DNA from: Neoalteromonas flava
GTDB taxonomy: Bacteria > Pseudomonadota > Gammaproteobacteria > Enterobacterales > Alteromonadaceae
DNA: 64,000 nucleotides
Direction: 5' to 3'
NCBI RefSeq assembly: GCF_002807685.1
Contig: NZ_PEAX01000007.1
Coordinates: 1 to 64,000, forward strand
The notes beneath the pieces were generated by a model. That model saw only the letters and a program-made list of their open reading frames with translations, searched no databases and was not told where the DNA came from. This document shows, piece by piece, positions 19,699 to 29,341 of the stretch. Numbering within the stretch: position 1 is the stretch's first letter; each line of letters begins with the position of its first letter. Both the position numbers and the translations under genes were made by a program.

Positions 19699-19938
19699 GC
19701 TGAAATAACCTGTCGATAAAGTATTGTTATCATCGCGATTAAATGGGACCAGGTCAACATGGCTCACCTAAAGCGCGTCGCGACTTTAGTCGCATGTTTT
19801 GCTTAGATGGTTCTGAGCCGCGACGCGGCGATTCGATATAAGCGATAGCCAAATGGCTTAAATAAGCCGATGTTTATTCTTGTGTATTCACACATTTCTC
19901 GTATTCTCAAGGTTTTTCGGGTAACTGGGAGTCAGCGG

Positions 19939-21057
19939 GTGAGTGCGTTTCAGTGGCAACGGGCGGTGATAAAAGTTGGTAGTGCATTGGTTGCGCCTGA
20001 TGGTGAGCAGTGCAGCGCACAATATTTGTTACCCTTGGCGCGTTTTATTAGCGCAAGTCGGGAACAAGGTAAACAGGTCATTATTGTTTCATCTGGCAGT
20101 GTTGCAGCTGGGCGCCGTTCAGTGCCCGTTAAGCACTCCCCAAGCATTGCGGAAAAGCAAGCCATGGCAGCAATTGGGCAAACCCAGATGATGGCAAACT
20201 GGGCGCGCTTCTTTGATGTGCCATGCGCTCAAATTCTGCTGACCGCAGATGATTTGAGTGACCGTGCGCGCTTTGTCAATGTGCAAAATACCCTACGCGA
20301 GCTACTTAAGCATGAAGCTTTGCCCATCGTGAATGAAAACGACTCAGTGGCGACGAACGAAATCAAAGTCGGTGATAATGACAATCTGGCAGCCTATACC
20401 GCGTTGGTCGCACAAGCAGATACTTTGATCATGTGCTCAGACATTGACGGTTTATTTACCGCAGATCCGCGCAAAGATCCCAATGCGTCGCTTATTCCCC
20501 GCGTATCCGTAATCGACAGCACCATCGAGCAACTTGCGGGTGGCGCTGGCACACGCTTAGGCACTGGCGGAATGAAAACCAAAATTGAAGCTGCGCAAAA
20601 GTGCACGCAAAGCGGTATTCAAACACTGATTGTCAACGGCCGTAAAGGCGATGTGTTTGATAGCTTGCTCAATGGTCAGTGTCCCGGAACCTTGTTTGAG
20701 CCGGTGCAGTCTACGAGTCGAGCACGTACCCAATGGCTTAAACATTCACTCAAAGCGCGTGGTAAAATCACTATCGATGAAGGCGCGCGCAAGGCGCTAA
20801 TAGAACGCAACGCGTCGTTACTGCCAAGTGGTATTTCTCAGGTTGAAGGGCACTTTACCGGTGGTGATCTCATCGAAATTGCTGGCGATGCCGGTGTTAT
20901 CGCGAAAGGACTATCTTTATATTCCAGCCAAGACCTAAATATCATTAAAGGCTTGCAAAGTCGTCAGATCGAAGCGGTTTTAGGCTATACCTACGGGAAT
21001 GTAGCAGTGCACAAAGATGATCTTGTCATTGTGGATCAAACAGAAGATAAGGAATAG
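19939..21057 (+). CDS. proB: Glutamate 5-kinase
   Basis: The product phosphorylates glutamate in the first step of proline synthesis. Kinase motifs include AVIKVGSALV, VSSGSVAAG, INENDSVATNEIKVGDNDNLAA and GTGGMKTKI; a PUA domain occupies the last ~80 residues (ITIDEGARKALIERNASLLP). GTG 19939 is taken as the start: GGGAG stands eight bases before it and the resulting 372 residues match the family. An in-frame ATG at 19870 would add 23 unrelated residues. The proA start follows two bases after the stop. Confidence 0.94.
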   Translation: MSAFQWQRAVIKVGSALVAPDGEQCSAQYLLPLARFISASREQGKQVIIVSSGSVAAGRRSVPVKHSPSIAEKQAMAAIGQTQMMANWARFFDVPCAQILLTADDLSDRARFVNVQNTLRELLKHEALPIVNENDSVATNEIKVGDNDNLAAYTALVAQADTLIMCSDIDGLFTADPRKDPNASLIPRVSVIDSTIEQLAGGAGTRLGTGGMKTKIEAAQKCTQSGIQTLIVNGRKGDVFDSLLNGQCPGTLFEPVQSTSRARTQWLKHSLKARGKITIDEGARKALIERNASLLPSGISQVEGHFTGGDLIEIAGDAGVIAKGLSLYSSQDLNIIKGLQSRQIEAVLGYTYGNVAVHKDDLVIVDQTEDKE

Positions 21058-21059
21058 GC

Positions 21060-22322
21060 ATGACTACCACCTCTAGCTTTTCTATCCAGCAGGCCGCGCA
21101 AGAAGCTACGCGCGCTGCTCCAGCTATTGCATTGCTTGGTCACGCAGAAAAACAAGCGGTTTTGAATAGTGTTGCGAGCGAATTGCGTACTCGCTGTGCA
21201 GCAATTTTGGCGGCAAATGCACAAGATTTAGCCCTCGCTGAAAGCAACCAACTCAGTGCAGCAATGGTTGATCGTCTGCGCCTCGACGATGCTCGAATTG
21301 AGGCGTTGGCACAGGCGGTTGAGACTATCGCTGCACAACCCGACCCTGTGGGTAGTATGAGTGCGTCGCAAACCATGCCCAGTGGTATTCAGGTTGCTAA
21401 AATGCGTATTCCTTTAGGCGTTATTGCGATGATTTACGAATCGCGACCGAACGTCACTATCGATGCTGCTGCCCTTTGCTTTAAAGCGGGCAATAGCGTT
21501 ATTCTGCGTGGCGGTAAAGAAGCCTTGCACTCCAACCTTGCGTTAGCAGAATGTTTTCATGCAGCGCTGAAACTGCACCAACTGAGTGTGAGTGCGGTAA
21601 CCGTGATCCCAGATCCTGACCGTAGCATTATGAATACATTGCTGACCTTAAGTGATGATATTGATTTGGTTATTCCGCGTGGTGGCGAAGGGCTTATCCG
21701 TTTTGTGTCTGAGAACAGCCAGATCCCGGTTATCCAGCACTTTAATGGCGTTTGTCATTTGTTTGTCGAGGCCCATGCTGATTTAGATAAAGCGCTAAAA
21801 CTTTTGGAGAATGGTAAAACGCAGCGGGTGGGCGTATGCAATGCATTAGAAACCTTATTAGTCGACGCGGCGATTGCTGACCAATTTTTACCTATGGCGG
21901 CAGAAATGTTGGCAAAGCACGGCGTGAAAATTCATGCCTGTGAGCAATCCATCGCCTTCTTTAGTGATGCATTGGCGGCGACAGAAGCCGATTGGCACGC
22001 AGAATATTTAGCCCTTGAGATTGCAATCAAGGTGGTTAGCGGTTTGCCTGAAGCCGTGTCTCATATACGGCAGTATGGTTCAGGTCATACCGAAGTTATT
22101 GCAACCGAGCACTTCAGTACTGCGCAAAAATTCATTCGCACTATAGATTCAGCGGTAGTGATGGTTAACGCGAGTTCGCGTTTTTCGGATGGCGGCGAGC
22201 TAGGCCTTGGAGCTGAAATCGGCATCTCAACCAGTAAATTACATGCCTACGGACCAATGGGTGCAGAAAGCCTGACTACAGAAAAATTTGTGGTTATCGG
22301 CGATGGCACTATTCGGCAATAG
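21060..22322 (+). CDS. proA: Gamma-glutamyl phosphate reductase
   Basis: The 420-residue NADPH-dependent enzyme reduces glutamyl 5-phosphate to the semialdehyde. Typical blocks are MRIPLGVIAMIYESRPNVTI, LRGGKEALHSN, VIPRGGEGLIRFV and the active-site region KTQRVGVCNALETLLV with its catalytic Cys. The C-terminal ELGLGAEIGISTSKLHA is also conserved. It forms an operon with proB, which makes its unstable substrate and is known to associate with it. Confidence 0.97.
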   Translation: MTTTSSFSIQQAAQEATRAAPAIALLGHAEKQAVLNSVASELRTRCAAILAANAQDLALAESNQLSAAMVDRLRLDDARIEALAQAVETIAAQPDPVGSMSASQTMPSGIQVAKMRIPLGVIAMIYESRPNVTIDAAALCFKAGNSVILRGGKEALHSNLALAECFHAALKLHQLSVSAVTVIPDPDRSIMNTLLTLSDDIDLVIPRGGEGLIRFVSENSQIPVIQHFNGVCHLFVEAHADLDKALKLLENGKTQRVGVCNALETLLVDAAIADQFLPMAAEMLAKHGVKIHACEQSIAFFSDALAATEADWHAEYLALEIAIKVVSGLPEAVSHIRQYGSGHTEVIATEHFSTAQKFIRTIDSAVVMVNASSRFSDGGELGLGAEIGISTSKLHAYGPMGAESLTTEKFVVIGDGTIRQ

Positions 22323-22330
22323 GTGGCGCT

Positions 22331-23296
22331 ATGACCGAATTGTTGCGGGGCGTGATCTTAGATATGGATTCCATCGATCCTGGATCATTGGATACGTCGG
22401 AACTACAACAAAGCGCCGCAGTTGATTGGCAGATATACGCCAGTACACAAGCTGAGCAGACCGCTGAGCGGATCGCTAAAGCACACCTTGTACTGACCAA
22501 TAAAGTAGTACTTGATGCTGCTGCAATTGCTCATGCTACTCACCTAGAATATGTGGGGGTGATGGCAACTGGTACTAATAATGTTGATCATGAGGCCTGC
22601 TGTAAACGTGGGATAACAGTGCGCAACGTTGCTGATTACGGTACAGCGAGCGTTGCACAACATACCCTGTTACTTATGTTAACCCTAGCCACTTCTATTG
22701 GTAATTACGCGCGTGCGGTAAAGCGCGGCTCGTGGTCAAAGGCAGAGCATTTCTGCTTGTTGGATTACCCGATTGTTGAATTGTGCGGTAAAACACTACT
22801 CATTGTGGGCTATGGAACTCTGGGTAAAGCGGTGGCGAAGTTGGCAGAAGCCTTCGGTATGCAGGTAGTCATTGCTCGTCGTCCAGGCGTTGATGCCGCA
22901 GAATATGCGCAGCCACGGGTAAGTTTAGATGAAGGCCTGCAAGCAGCGGATTTTGTCAGTTTGCATTGTGCTTTATCGGCCCAGACTGAAACCTTGATCA
23001 ATGCGCAACGGTTAAACTTAATGAAACCGACGGCATACTTCATAAATACGGCGCGGGGTGGCTTGATAGACGAAGCGGCTTTGCTCGACGCGCTAACGAG
23101 TAAGCAAATTGCGGGTGCTGCGTTAGATGTACTGAGTACCGAGCCGCCACCGTCGACCCATTGCTTATTGCAGAAAACGCCAGCAAATCTGATTATTACT
23201 CCGCACATCGCTTGGGCTGCGCGTGAATCGCGCCAGCGATTGTTGGATGCGGTACTCCAGCATGTGAGTGACTACATTGCGGGTCGAAACGCGTGA
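22331..23296 (+). CDS. D-2-hydroxyacid dehydrogenase (hydroxypyruvate/glycerate type)
   Basis: The 321-residue product has the family arrangement: substrate-domain segment GVMATGTNNVDHEACCKRGI, NAD-binding GYGTLGKAVAKLAEAFGM, the catalytic Arg in NTARGGLIDEAALLDAL, Glu in DVLSTEPPP and His in TPHIAWAA. It is closest in layout to HprA glycerate dehydrogenase, but the substrate is not proven. It lies eight bases after proA and overlaps the next gene by four, so it is part of the proBA operon. Confidence 0.9.
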   Translation: MTELLRGVILDMDSIDPGSLDTSELQQSAAVDWQIYASTQAEQTAERIAKAHLVLTNKVVLDAAAIAHATHLEYVGVMATGTNNVDHEACCKRGITVRNVADYGTASVAQHTLLLMLTLATSIGNYARAVKRGSWSKAEHFCLLDYPIVELCGKTLLIVGYGTLGKAVAKLAEAFGMQVVIARRPGVDAAEYAQPRVSLDEGLQAADFVSLHCALSAQTETLINAQRLNLMKPTAYFINTARGGLIDEAALLDALTSKQIAGAALDVLSTEPPPSTHCLLQKTPANLIITPHIAWAARESRQRLLDAVLQHVSDYIAGRNA

Positions 23297-24180
23297 ATGC
23301 ACTACTGTTCATCGCCTGCGTGTTTATTTGGGGCTCAACCTGGATAGCGATTACATTTCAAGTGGGTGAAGTCGACCCCGTAGTCGCTGTTGCTTGGCGC
23401 TTTACTCTTGCTGTTATTGTATTGGGTGTTTGGATTTTGCTGCAGCGGCGTAGCTTTCGAATGTCTGCGCCCAGTCATTTAAAAGCCGCCTTGGTAGGTC
23501 TGTTTTTATACACCCTTGATTATTCTTTCTTGTATGCGGCGCAACAATATATAGTCAGTGCACTGTTAGCGGTGTTGAGCTCGAGTGTAATCTACTTCAC
23601 CGTATTGTTTCGCCGGGTGCTACTTAAGAAACCTTTGCGGGTAGAGGTAATCATTGGGGCAACCCTAGGACTGCTGGGTATAGCGATGATATTTGCTCCT
23701 GAATTTGACAAGATGTCATTGCAACAAGGATTAGCAGCAGGCTTCATTTTTGCGCTGATCAGCTTTGTATGTGCAGCGATTGGTAACATCATTTCAGAAA
23801 GTATCTTAGACGAGGGAACCCCTGTTCTACAGATGAACTTTTACGCTATGGGATATGGCTTGATCTTTATCTATGGTTTTGGATTTTTAACCTCTGCCTC
23901 ATATGCATTGCCAAGTGAACCGAGTTTTTATTGGGCACTGCTCTACCTTGCACTATTCGGCTCTGTTTTAGCCTTCGGCGCTTACATGAAATTATTGCAG
24001 CGGATGGGGTCAGATAAATCGACCTACGTGGTTCTCGTGTATCCCATCGTGGCACTAGGTTTGTCGACATTGTTTGAGGGTTATCAATGGACCCTCATTG
24101 CTGCTTGTGGAGTGATACTGGTGTTAATTGGCAATGCTATTGCCATGGGCAAGTTGAATCACTGGCTGCGTATTTCTTGA
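23293..24180 (+). CDS. DMT family (EamA) transporter
   Basis: The 295-residue product has about ten membrane helices in two EamA repeats; IFIWGSTWIAITFQVGEVDP is the usual opening and the second repeat begins near residue 150. These proteins export or import small metabolites such as amino acids. It begins with GTG in a four-base overlap with the dehydrogenase. Position at the end of a proline operon hints at amino acid export, but this is only context. Confidence 0.88.
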   Translation: MNALLFIACVFIWGSTWIAITFQVGEVDPVVAVAWRFTLAVIVLGVWILLQRRSFRMSAPSHLKAALVGLFLYTLDYSFLYAAQQYIVSALLAVLSSSVIYFTVLFRRVLLKKPLRVEVIIGATLGLLGIAMIFAPEFDKMSLQQGLAAGFIFALISFVCAAIGNIISESILDEGTPVLQMNFYAMGYGLIFIYGFGFLTSASYALPSEPSFYWALLYLALFGSVLAFGAYMKLLQRMGSDKSTYVVLVYPIVALGLSTLFEGYQWTLIAACGVILVLIGNAIAMGKLNHWLRIS

Positions 24181-24191
24181 TCTAGATATTT

Positions 24192-24225
24192 GCTGAAAAC
24201 GAGCCTAATGTTGTCAGCTTTTTTT
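24192..24225 (+). terminator. Terminator of the proBA operon
   Basis: GCTGAAAAC and GTTGTCAGC pair at eight of nine positions around a nine-base loop and are followed by seven T residues. It begins 12 bases after the EamA stop codon. Confidence 0.8.
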
Positions 24226-24341
24226 ACAACTTGTTCCTCATACTTTTTACCCGCATTATTAACACGCTGTTTTCGTTGGTCTTTAATTTTACGGTGTGGT
24301 TCTTGCTGCATTTTAAGGATGATCACTATAGGCAGCAATCA

Positions 24342-25079
24342 ATGAACCTTAGAACAATCACTTTTTTTCTCGCGTTATGTTTTGTAAATCACTCTAATGC
24401 TGCGTTAATTAGCATTCCATACACTGGCATCTTTGATGAATCGACAGTGACTGCACAAGATGGGTTACCTGCAGGTGACTACGATACGATAGGCGGCCTC
24501 GCCGATGTGGCAGTATTTGAATTATTGGAAGGTACCAATCTTTTTTATGGGTCGGTATTCGGCCCACAAGACAATGCTGATGTATTTACCGTGGAAATTG
24601 CTGCTGGATTTAAGCTGGTCGGAGCAAGCATTTTATGGGGAACCAATCTGCCAGGTATCCCATTTACGTTTCCTCCGCAGCAGGGCTATTTACAGCAAAA
24701 TACATTTGGTCCTACGGCGGCCACATGGTATTTCGAAGAGAGTTCTCCTACGCCTGAAATTTTTACCATCTCTGGACTTGAGGGAACTCAGTTTGGTGAA
24801 GCAAGCCAAACGGCATCATCGCCCGCTTTGAATGTTATGGAAGGAATTTACTCGAGCTTGTTGGATGCTACTGGAACTTGTGCTCAAACATATACTCCTT
24901 CATCTGACGGAATTGGCTTGGTAGCGGAATGCGTAGAAGGTATTTTCTACACGCTGACATTTAATGTTGAAGCCTTACCTGGAACTCCTCCACCTCCATC
25001 CACCTCTGTTTCGGAGCCGCTCTCATTGGGTTTGATGGCCATAACTCTGTTGGGATTGCTGCGCATCAGAAGGGCGTAG
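24342..25079 (+). CDS. Exported protein with PEP-CTERM-like sorting tail
   Basis: From ATG 24342 the 245-residue product has a signal peptide (MNLRTITFFLALCFVNHSNA) and a C-terminus of VSEPLSLGLMAI followed by a hydrophobic stretch and RIRRA. This matches the layout of PEP-CTERM surface-sorting signals (short motif ending in EP, one membrane helix, Arg cluster), which exosortase cleaves. The body is Gly/Thr/Phe-rich and probably beta-structured, with no recognised domain; two Cys (CAQ, AEC) are near the end. No exosortase is in the window. The longer frame from 24231 lacks a proper signal peptide. Confidence 0.7.
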   Translation: MNLRTITFFLALCFVNHSNAALISIPYTGIFDESTVTAQDGLPAGDYDTIGGLADVAVFELLEGTNLFYGSVFGPQDNADVFTVEIAAGFKLVGASILWGTNLPGIPFTFPPQQGYLQQNTFGPTAATWYFEESSPTPEIFTISGLEGTQFGEASQTASSPALNVMEGIYSSLLDATGTCAQTYTPSSDGIGLVAECVEGIFYTLTFNVEALPGTPPPPSTSVSEPLSLGLMAITLLGLLRIRRA

Positions 25080-25090
25080 AATCTTCATCA

Positions 25091-25120
25091 TTGGGCAATC
25101 AATGGGAACAGATTGCCCAA
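25091..25120. terminator. Bidirectional hairpin between convergent genes
   Basis: A perfect 10-bp stem (ttgggcaatc / gattgcccaa) with a ten-base loop lies in the 57-base gap between the PEP-CTERM-like gene and the CPBP gene. T-runs are short, so strength is uncertain. Confidence 0.6.
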
Positions 25121-25136
25121 TTACCTACTGCTTGGA

Positions 25137-25856
25137 TTACAATGCCGGTAACATGTGAAGTACGATATCGAGGCTGAAATGGGCGACAATCGCGCTTATT
25201 AAGCCATGTCGCCAGTAACACCAGCCATACAAAACACCTACAGCAACATTACCCAAAATCGTAGCCCAAACAGCAAACACATTGGCTGCGGAATATGACA
25301 CTAGTTGGGGTATATGAGCCAATCCAAAAGCGAAGGCGACAATAGTGATAACTAGCATCGCAGCAAGTGGAGAAGGGCGGTCTTGACGTTGTAACTTCGC
25401 AACGAACCAAAGCATGAGGGTCATTAATCCAAATCGAAACCAAACCTCTTCGCCAATCGACGCGGAAACCGAGACCAAAAAACCACCTAAAACGCCACGA
25501 AAACCATAGGCGGGAATACTATCGGGTAATTGGTCGGCAACGAAGTGACGTAATGTAAGTAACGCTGCACCCAATAAAACGCCAACAATAAGCGCAAAAA
25601 TAAGCCCTCTTCTGCGCGCTTCAATAGCGTCTTGGTTAAACAGCCCAAGATTGAATTTGGGACCCAGCAGAGTACCGACGATTACTGCAGGGGTAGTCAA
25701 CACAAGAATGAATAACGTACTGGGCAGTAGTATGCCAGTCACCGATTGACCTTGCATGGCTGTCATTGCAATAAGCGGCAGTAGCTGTGCACAGAGTGTG
25801 ACTAAAACAATTCTGATGATTAAGTGTATATGCGGTTGGATATTGGCATTTGGCAT
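25137..25856 (-). CDS. CPBP family intramembrane metalloprotease
   Basis: The 239-residue membrane protein has about seven hydrophobic segments and the CPBP/Abi motifs: GEEVWFRFG (EExxxR), FGLAHIPQL (second motif with His) and a final HFSLDIVLH. Relatives are Rce1-like glutamic/metallo intramembrane proteases; bacterial ones act in peptide maturation or immunity to bacteriocins. The substrate is unknown. It is transcribed alone. Confidence 0.85.
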   Translation of the reverse strand: MPNANIQPHIHLIIRIVLVTLCAQLLPLIAMTAMQGQSVTGILLPSTLFILVLTTPAVIVGTLLGPKFNLGLFNQDAIEARRRGLIFALIVGVLLGAALLTLRHFVADQLPDSIPAYGFRGVLGGFLVSVSASIGEEVWFRFGLMTLMLWFVAKLQRQDRPSPLAAMLVITIVAFAFGLAHIPQLVSYSAANVFAVWATILGNVAVGVLYGWCYWRHGLISAIVAHFSLDIVLHMLPAL

Positions 25857-26104
25857 CTTGCTATAGCAACATTCATTTCCGAGACCTTTGCTAGATCATA
25901 CGTAGCTAACCTTTTGAACACGATAATATTTATGTTTCCAAATGTTAAAGACACCGATAAACAGCAACCATCGTAGCAGTTGTTGCTGCTGCCGCTGCAC
26001 CTAATCTAAGTTGTCAAATTGCTTGCTGACATGTGGACATTTCAGTATCTTTGAGTGGCGCAGATGCGCATGGACCAAGGAAGCAACAACAGACTAGAGG
26101 ATTT

Positions 26105-27292
26105 ATGGAATCTACTATCGATTATTCCACCTATTCGTTATACGAATTACAACAAGCTCGCCGCACCATCGATGAAACAGCGTACCCCGCACGAGCCGCA
26201 GAATTAGATCAGCGAATCGAAGCCTTGCTCAGCCAAGAGAACAGCGAAACGTCAGCATCTAACGCCACAGAAGTGCGCAAAGTTGGAGTGCTGTTTCATG
26301 GCAATACGAGAGAGTTTTTTTCCATTTGGATGGTTAACCTTTTACTGACCATTGTTACCTTAGGGATTTACTCAGCCTGGGCTAAGGTTCGAACCAATCG
26401 CTATTTTTACGGCAACACTGAGATAGATGGTCATCGTTTTTCCTATCTGGCCGAGCCATTGCAAATTTTAAAAGGGCGGATTATTGCAATTGTGTTGTTC
26501 GCCGCTTACTTCTTAGTCAGTTCGATGAATCCAGCATTGGGCGCTTTGCTGGTTTTTGTTATGTTAGGTTTTACGCCTTTGCTGGTGGTATTAAGTCTGC
26601 GTTTTAATTTGAAAATGACCGGCTACCGAAATGTCCGCCTAGGTTTTAGAGGAAGTTACGGACGGGCCTTTGTTTTGTTCGTATTGTTGCCAATTGCGAG
26701 CGTATTTACCTTGCACTTGATGATGCCCTGGGTACTCAAAAAGATTGACCAGTTTTTAGTTAACGAAATGACACTGGGCGATCGCCAATTCGAATCGAAC
26801 TTAGACACTGGCGAGTATTATGCCGCAGCGCTTGGGGCAGCGTTCATCGCGATAGGCATTTTTATTATCGGGATTTTCATGTTTGGTATTTCATTGGCTC
26901 CCGATCCGGCAGCACAAGGTGTTAGTTTTGCGACCATTGGCTTAATGGCGATTTATCTAATTGCGTATGCTGTTTCTTCAAGCTTTTATACGGCAAGAAT
27001 TCGTAACCATTTGTTCGCATCAACTCAAATCCCAGGTGTGGCAAAGTTTACATCGACGGTAGCAACAATGGATTTGGTTATGCTACGGACTATTAATGTG
27101 TTAGCTATTGTCTGTTCTTTAGGCTTAGCAATCCCTTGGGTTAAGATCAGAAACGCGCGATTCTTTTCAGCTGCTACCTCGGTAACGGTGATGAGTGGCT
27201 TAGAAAGTGTGGCAGCTGGAGAACAAGGCTCTGTGGGAGCCACCGCGGAAGAGGCAGCTACCTTATTTGATGTTGATGTCGCGCTGGGTTAA
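26105..27292 (+). CDS. YjgN (DUF898) family membrane protein
   Basis: The 395-residue product has the DUF898 signature FHGNTREFFSIWMVNLLLTIVT and SAWAKVRTNRYFYGNTEIDG, then several membrane helices; the block NVLAIVCSLGLAIPWVKIRNARFF near the end repeats the first. ATG 26105 has AGAGGA seven bases upstream and is preferred over a GTG at 26033. Function is unknown; the family is commonly paired with an M48 peptidase, as here, where the next gene starts four bases later. Confidence 0.88.
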   Translation: MESTIDYSTYSLYELQQARRTIDETAYPARAAELDQRIEALLSQENSETSASNATEVRKVGVLFHGNTREFFSIWMVNLLLTIVTLGIYSAWAKVRTNRYFYGNTEIDGHRFSYLAEPLQILKGRIIAIVLFAAYFLVSSMNPALGALLVFVMLGFTPLLVVLSLRFNLKMTGYRNVRLGFRGSYGRAFVLFVLLPIASVFTLHLMMPWVLKKIDQFLVNEMTLGDRQFESNLDTGEYYAAALGAAFIAIGIFIIGIFMFGISLAPDPAAQGVSFATIGLMAIYLIAYAVSSSFYTARIRNHLFASTQIPGVAKFTSTVATMDLVMLRTINVLAIVCSLGLAIPWVKIRNARFFSAATSVTVMSGLESVAAGEQGSVGATAEEAATLFDVDVALG

Positions 27293-27295
27293 TCC

Positions 27296-28324
27296 GTGAT
27301 AGAAGGCAAGCTGTATGAACCTGGGGGCGTGGTTGCGCTCTCAGTTACTTGTTATGTTAATGATGACTCGCAGCTCGTTGTGAGCACCCTTGATAATCCG
27401 GTTGATAAAAGTGACATTTCGGTCAAGCCTAAGTTAGGGAACCTCCCTAGGGAAATTGCTTTCACAGACGGAACTCTTCTGGTTTGCCCTGCGCAAACTG
27501 AACTTGATTCTTGGTTATTTGCCGATAAAGGTTCGCTACTCGCTAACATGGAAAGCAACACTCGGTGGTTACTTGCGAGTATTGTGTTTGTTCCGTTGCT
27601 ACTTTATGGGTTATTTGTCCACGCCATTCCTTATGCCGCGGTTGCCCTAGCCGACTATGTACCGCAATCCATCAAGCAAGAGGCATCACAACAGACGCTC
27701 GCTGCTTTAGATTACGCAGTTCTTGACGCGACAGAATTGTCGGCCGAGCAGCAAGCATCATTGCGCATGGGGTTTGAGTCAGTGATTACTGATTTTATCG
27801 CGCCAAATATACAATTTAATATCCAATTCCGGTCTTCTGAGGTGTTCGGCCCGAACGCATTTGCGCTGCCTGATGGAACCATTGTTTTCACCGATCAATT
27901 GGTCAACCTTGTGGAGGCTGATCAGCAACTGTTAGACGCTATTTTACTGCATGAAATAGGGCACGTGGTGCAAAACCATTCGATGCAACTGGTAGCCGAA
28001 TCATTGTTTGCAACCCTGGCAATCAGTTATTTTTTCGGCGATTTAAGTGGGGCAATTGAATCATTCATGGGGATTGGTTCAACCATTGTGCATAACCAAT
28101 TTTCCCAACAACATGAATGGCAAGCTGACAACTTTGCACTTGAGCAACTCTTACTATCTGGCAGGAATACCGATGATTTTGCGCAGGCAATGCAGAAGCT
28201 CGCAGAACTAATACCCAATCATTCAGACCAAAATCAATGGTTTCAATCCCATCCGCTGATTGATTCGCGAATTAAAAATGCGGAGAGCTATTCCAGTCGA
28301 AACCGGAGTCAAGAGGCGCAGTAA
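27296..28324 (+). CDS. M48 family metallopeptidase
   Basis: The 342-residue product carries zinc motif HEIGH at 219-223 and the third ligand in EWQADNFALE. One membrane segment (about 82-105) precedes the catalytic domain, and the N-terminal ~80 residues are an extra domain. This is the membrane-anchored BepA/YggG-like layout without TPRs. GTG 27296 starts four bases after the YjgN stop, so the pair is co-translated; YjgN may be its partner or substrate adaptor (inference). Confidence 0.87.
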   Translation: MIEGKLYEPGGVVALSVTCYVNDDSQLVVSTLDNPVDKSDISVKPKLGNLPREIAFTDGTLLVCPAQTELDSWLFADKGSLLANMESNTRWLLASIVFVPLLLYGLFVHAIPYAAVALADYVPQSIKQEASQQTLAALDYAVLDATELSAEQQASLRMGFESVITDFIAPNIQFNIQFRSSEVFGPNAFALPDGTIVFTDQLVNLVEADQQLLDAILLHEIGHVVQNHSMQLVAESLFATLAISYFFGDLSGAIESFMGIGSTIVHNQFSQQHEWQADNFALEQLLLSGRNTDDFAQAMQKLAELIPNHSDQNQWFQSHPLIDSRIKNAESYSSRNRSQEAQ

Positions 28325-28420
28325 CAATCGGTAACAAAGAAATACTTCGTTTGCGGTCTGTTGATCAGTTTAATAGCGACTCTAGGTCTACAAATTTTAG
28401 CCACAAGGAAAGTCTGTAGC

Positions 28421-29341
28421 ATGTTAGACGTGCAACAATTGAGTAAACGCTATGGTGAACAACACGCCTTAGATGATGTTTCTTTCAGCTTGCGTCCCGG
28501 AGAGATTGTCGCGCTGTTAGGTGCCAACGGATCCGGTAAAACCACTACGATTAATGCGATATGTCGGCTGTTGGAGTGGGATTCAGGTGACATTTTAATC
28601 AATCAATTATCTACCCAAACCTCAACAGGCTTCTTGCGTCATGTTGGCGCCGTATTGGGGGGAAGTCGCAACTGCAATTGGCGGTTAACCGCGAAACAAA
28701 ACGCCGAATATTTTGCTCGGCTACGTGGCTTTTCAGGGCCCACCGTGCGCGCAACCATCGATCGGTTGCATACCCAGTTGGGTTTAGATGTTCATGGCAA
28801 TAAAGAGGTGATGAAGCTATCTACGGGGAATAAGCAAAAGGCCGCTTTGCTATGTGCGCTGAGTTATCAGCCTGACTATGTGTTATTGGATGAACCTACT
28901 CTAGGGCTTGATTTTAGTACTGTTGAGGAACTCAAAAATATCATCCTTCAGCAAGCCAAAGTAAAGCAGCAAGCGTTTTTGATCACTAGTCATGATTTGG
29001 GTTTTATTGATACTTTGTGCGATCGCGTGCTGGTTTTGGAGCACGGGCGTTTGATATTTGATGGCGATATACATGCCTTGAAGTCACGATTATTCAACTA
29101 TCAGCTAACCCTGTCAGGGGACAGTTTACCCGAACAAAAAATCTTCGAGTCGCTTTGGCAAGGCCGCTTTGAGTTAAACTTTTGCGATAATGAGATACAG
29201 GTCTTATTTGAACAGCCGGAACAAAGCTTTGCAACGGCAGCTTATCTCTATGAAAAACAGTTAGTCGTGCACGATTATCAAGTTCAGCCACTATCCATAG
29301 AACAAGCCTATCAAGCGCTGGTGCGGGAGCAACGCGGATGA
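28421..29341 (+). CDS. ABC transporter ATP-binding protein
   Basis: The 306-residue ATPase has Walker A GANGSGKTT, signature LSTGNKQKA (the variant C-loop frequent in ABC-2 exporters), Walker B YVLLDEP and switch His in LITSHDLGF. A ~90-residue C-terminal extension follows. ATG 28421, with AAGGAA upstream, replaces a longer frame starting at TTG 28361. It overlaps the permease gene by four bases, giving a simple two-gene export system of unknown cargo. Confidence 0.9.
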   Translation: MLDVQQLSKRYGEQHALDDVSFSLRPGEIVALLGANGSGKTTTINAICRLLEWDSGDILINQLSTQTSTGFLRHVGAVLGGSRNCNWRLTAKQNAEYFARLRGFSGPTVRATIDRLHTQLGLDVHGNKEVMKLSTGNKQKAALLCALSYQPDYVLLDEPTLGLDFSTVEELKNIILQQAKVKQQAFLITSHDLGFIDTLCDRVLVLEHGRLIFDGDIHALKSRLFNYQLTLSGDSLPEQKIFESLWQGRFELNFCDNEIQVLFEQPEQSFATAAYLYEKQLVVHDYQVQPLSIEQAYQALVREQRG

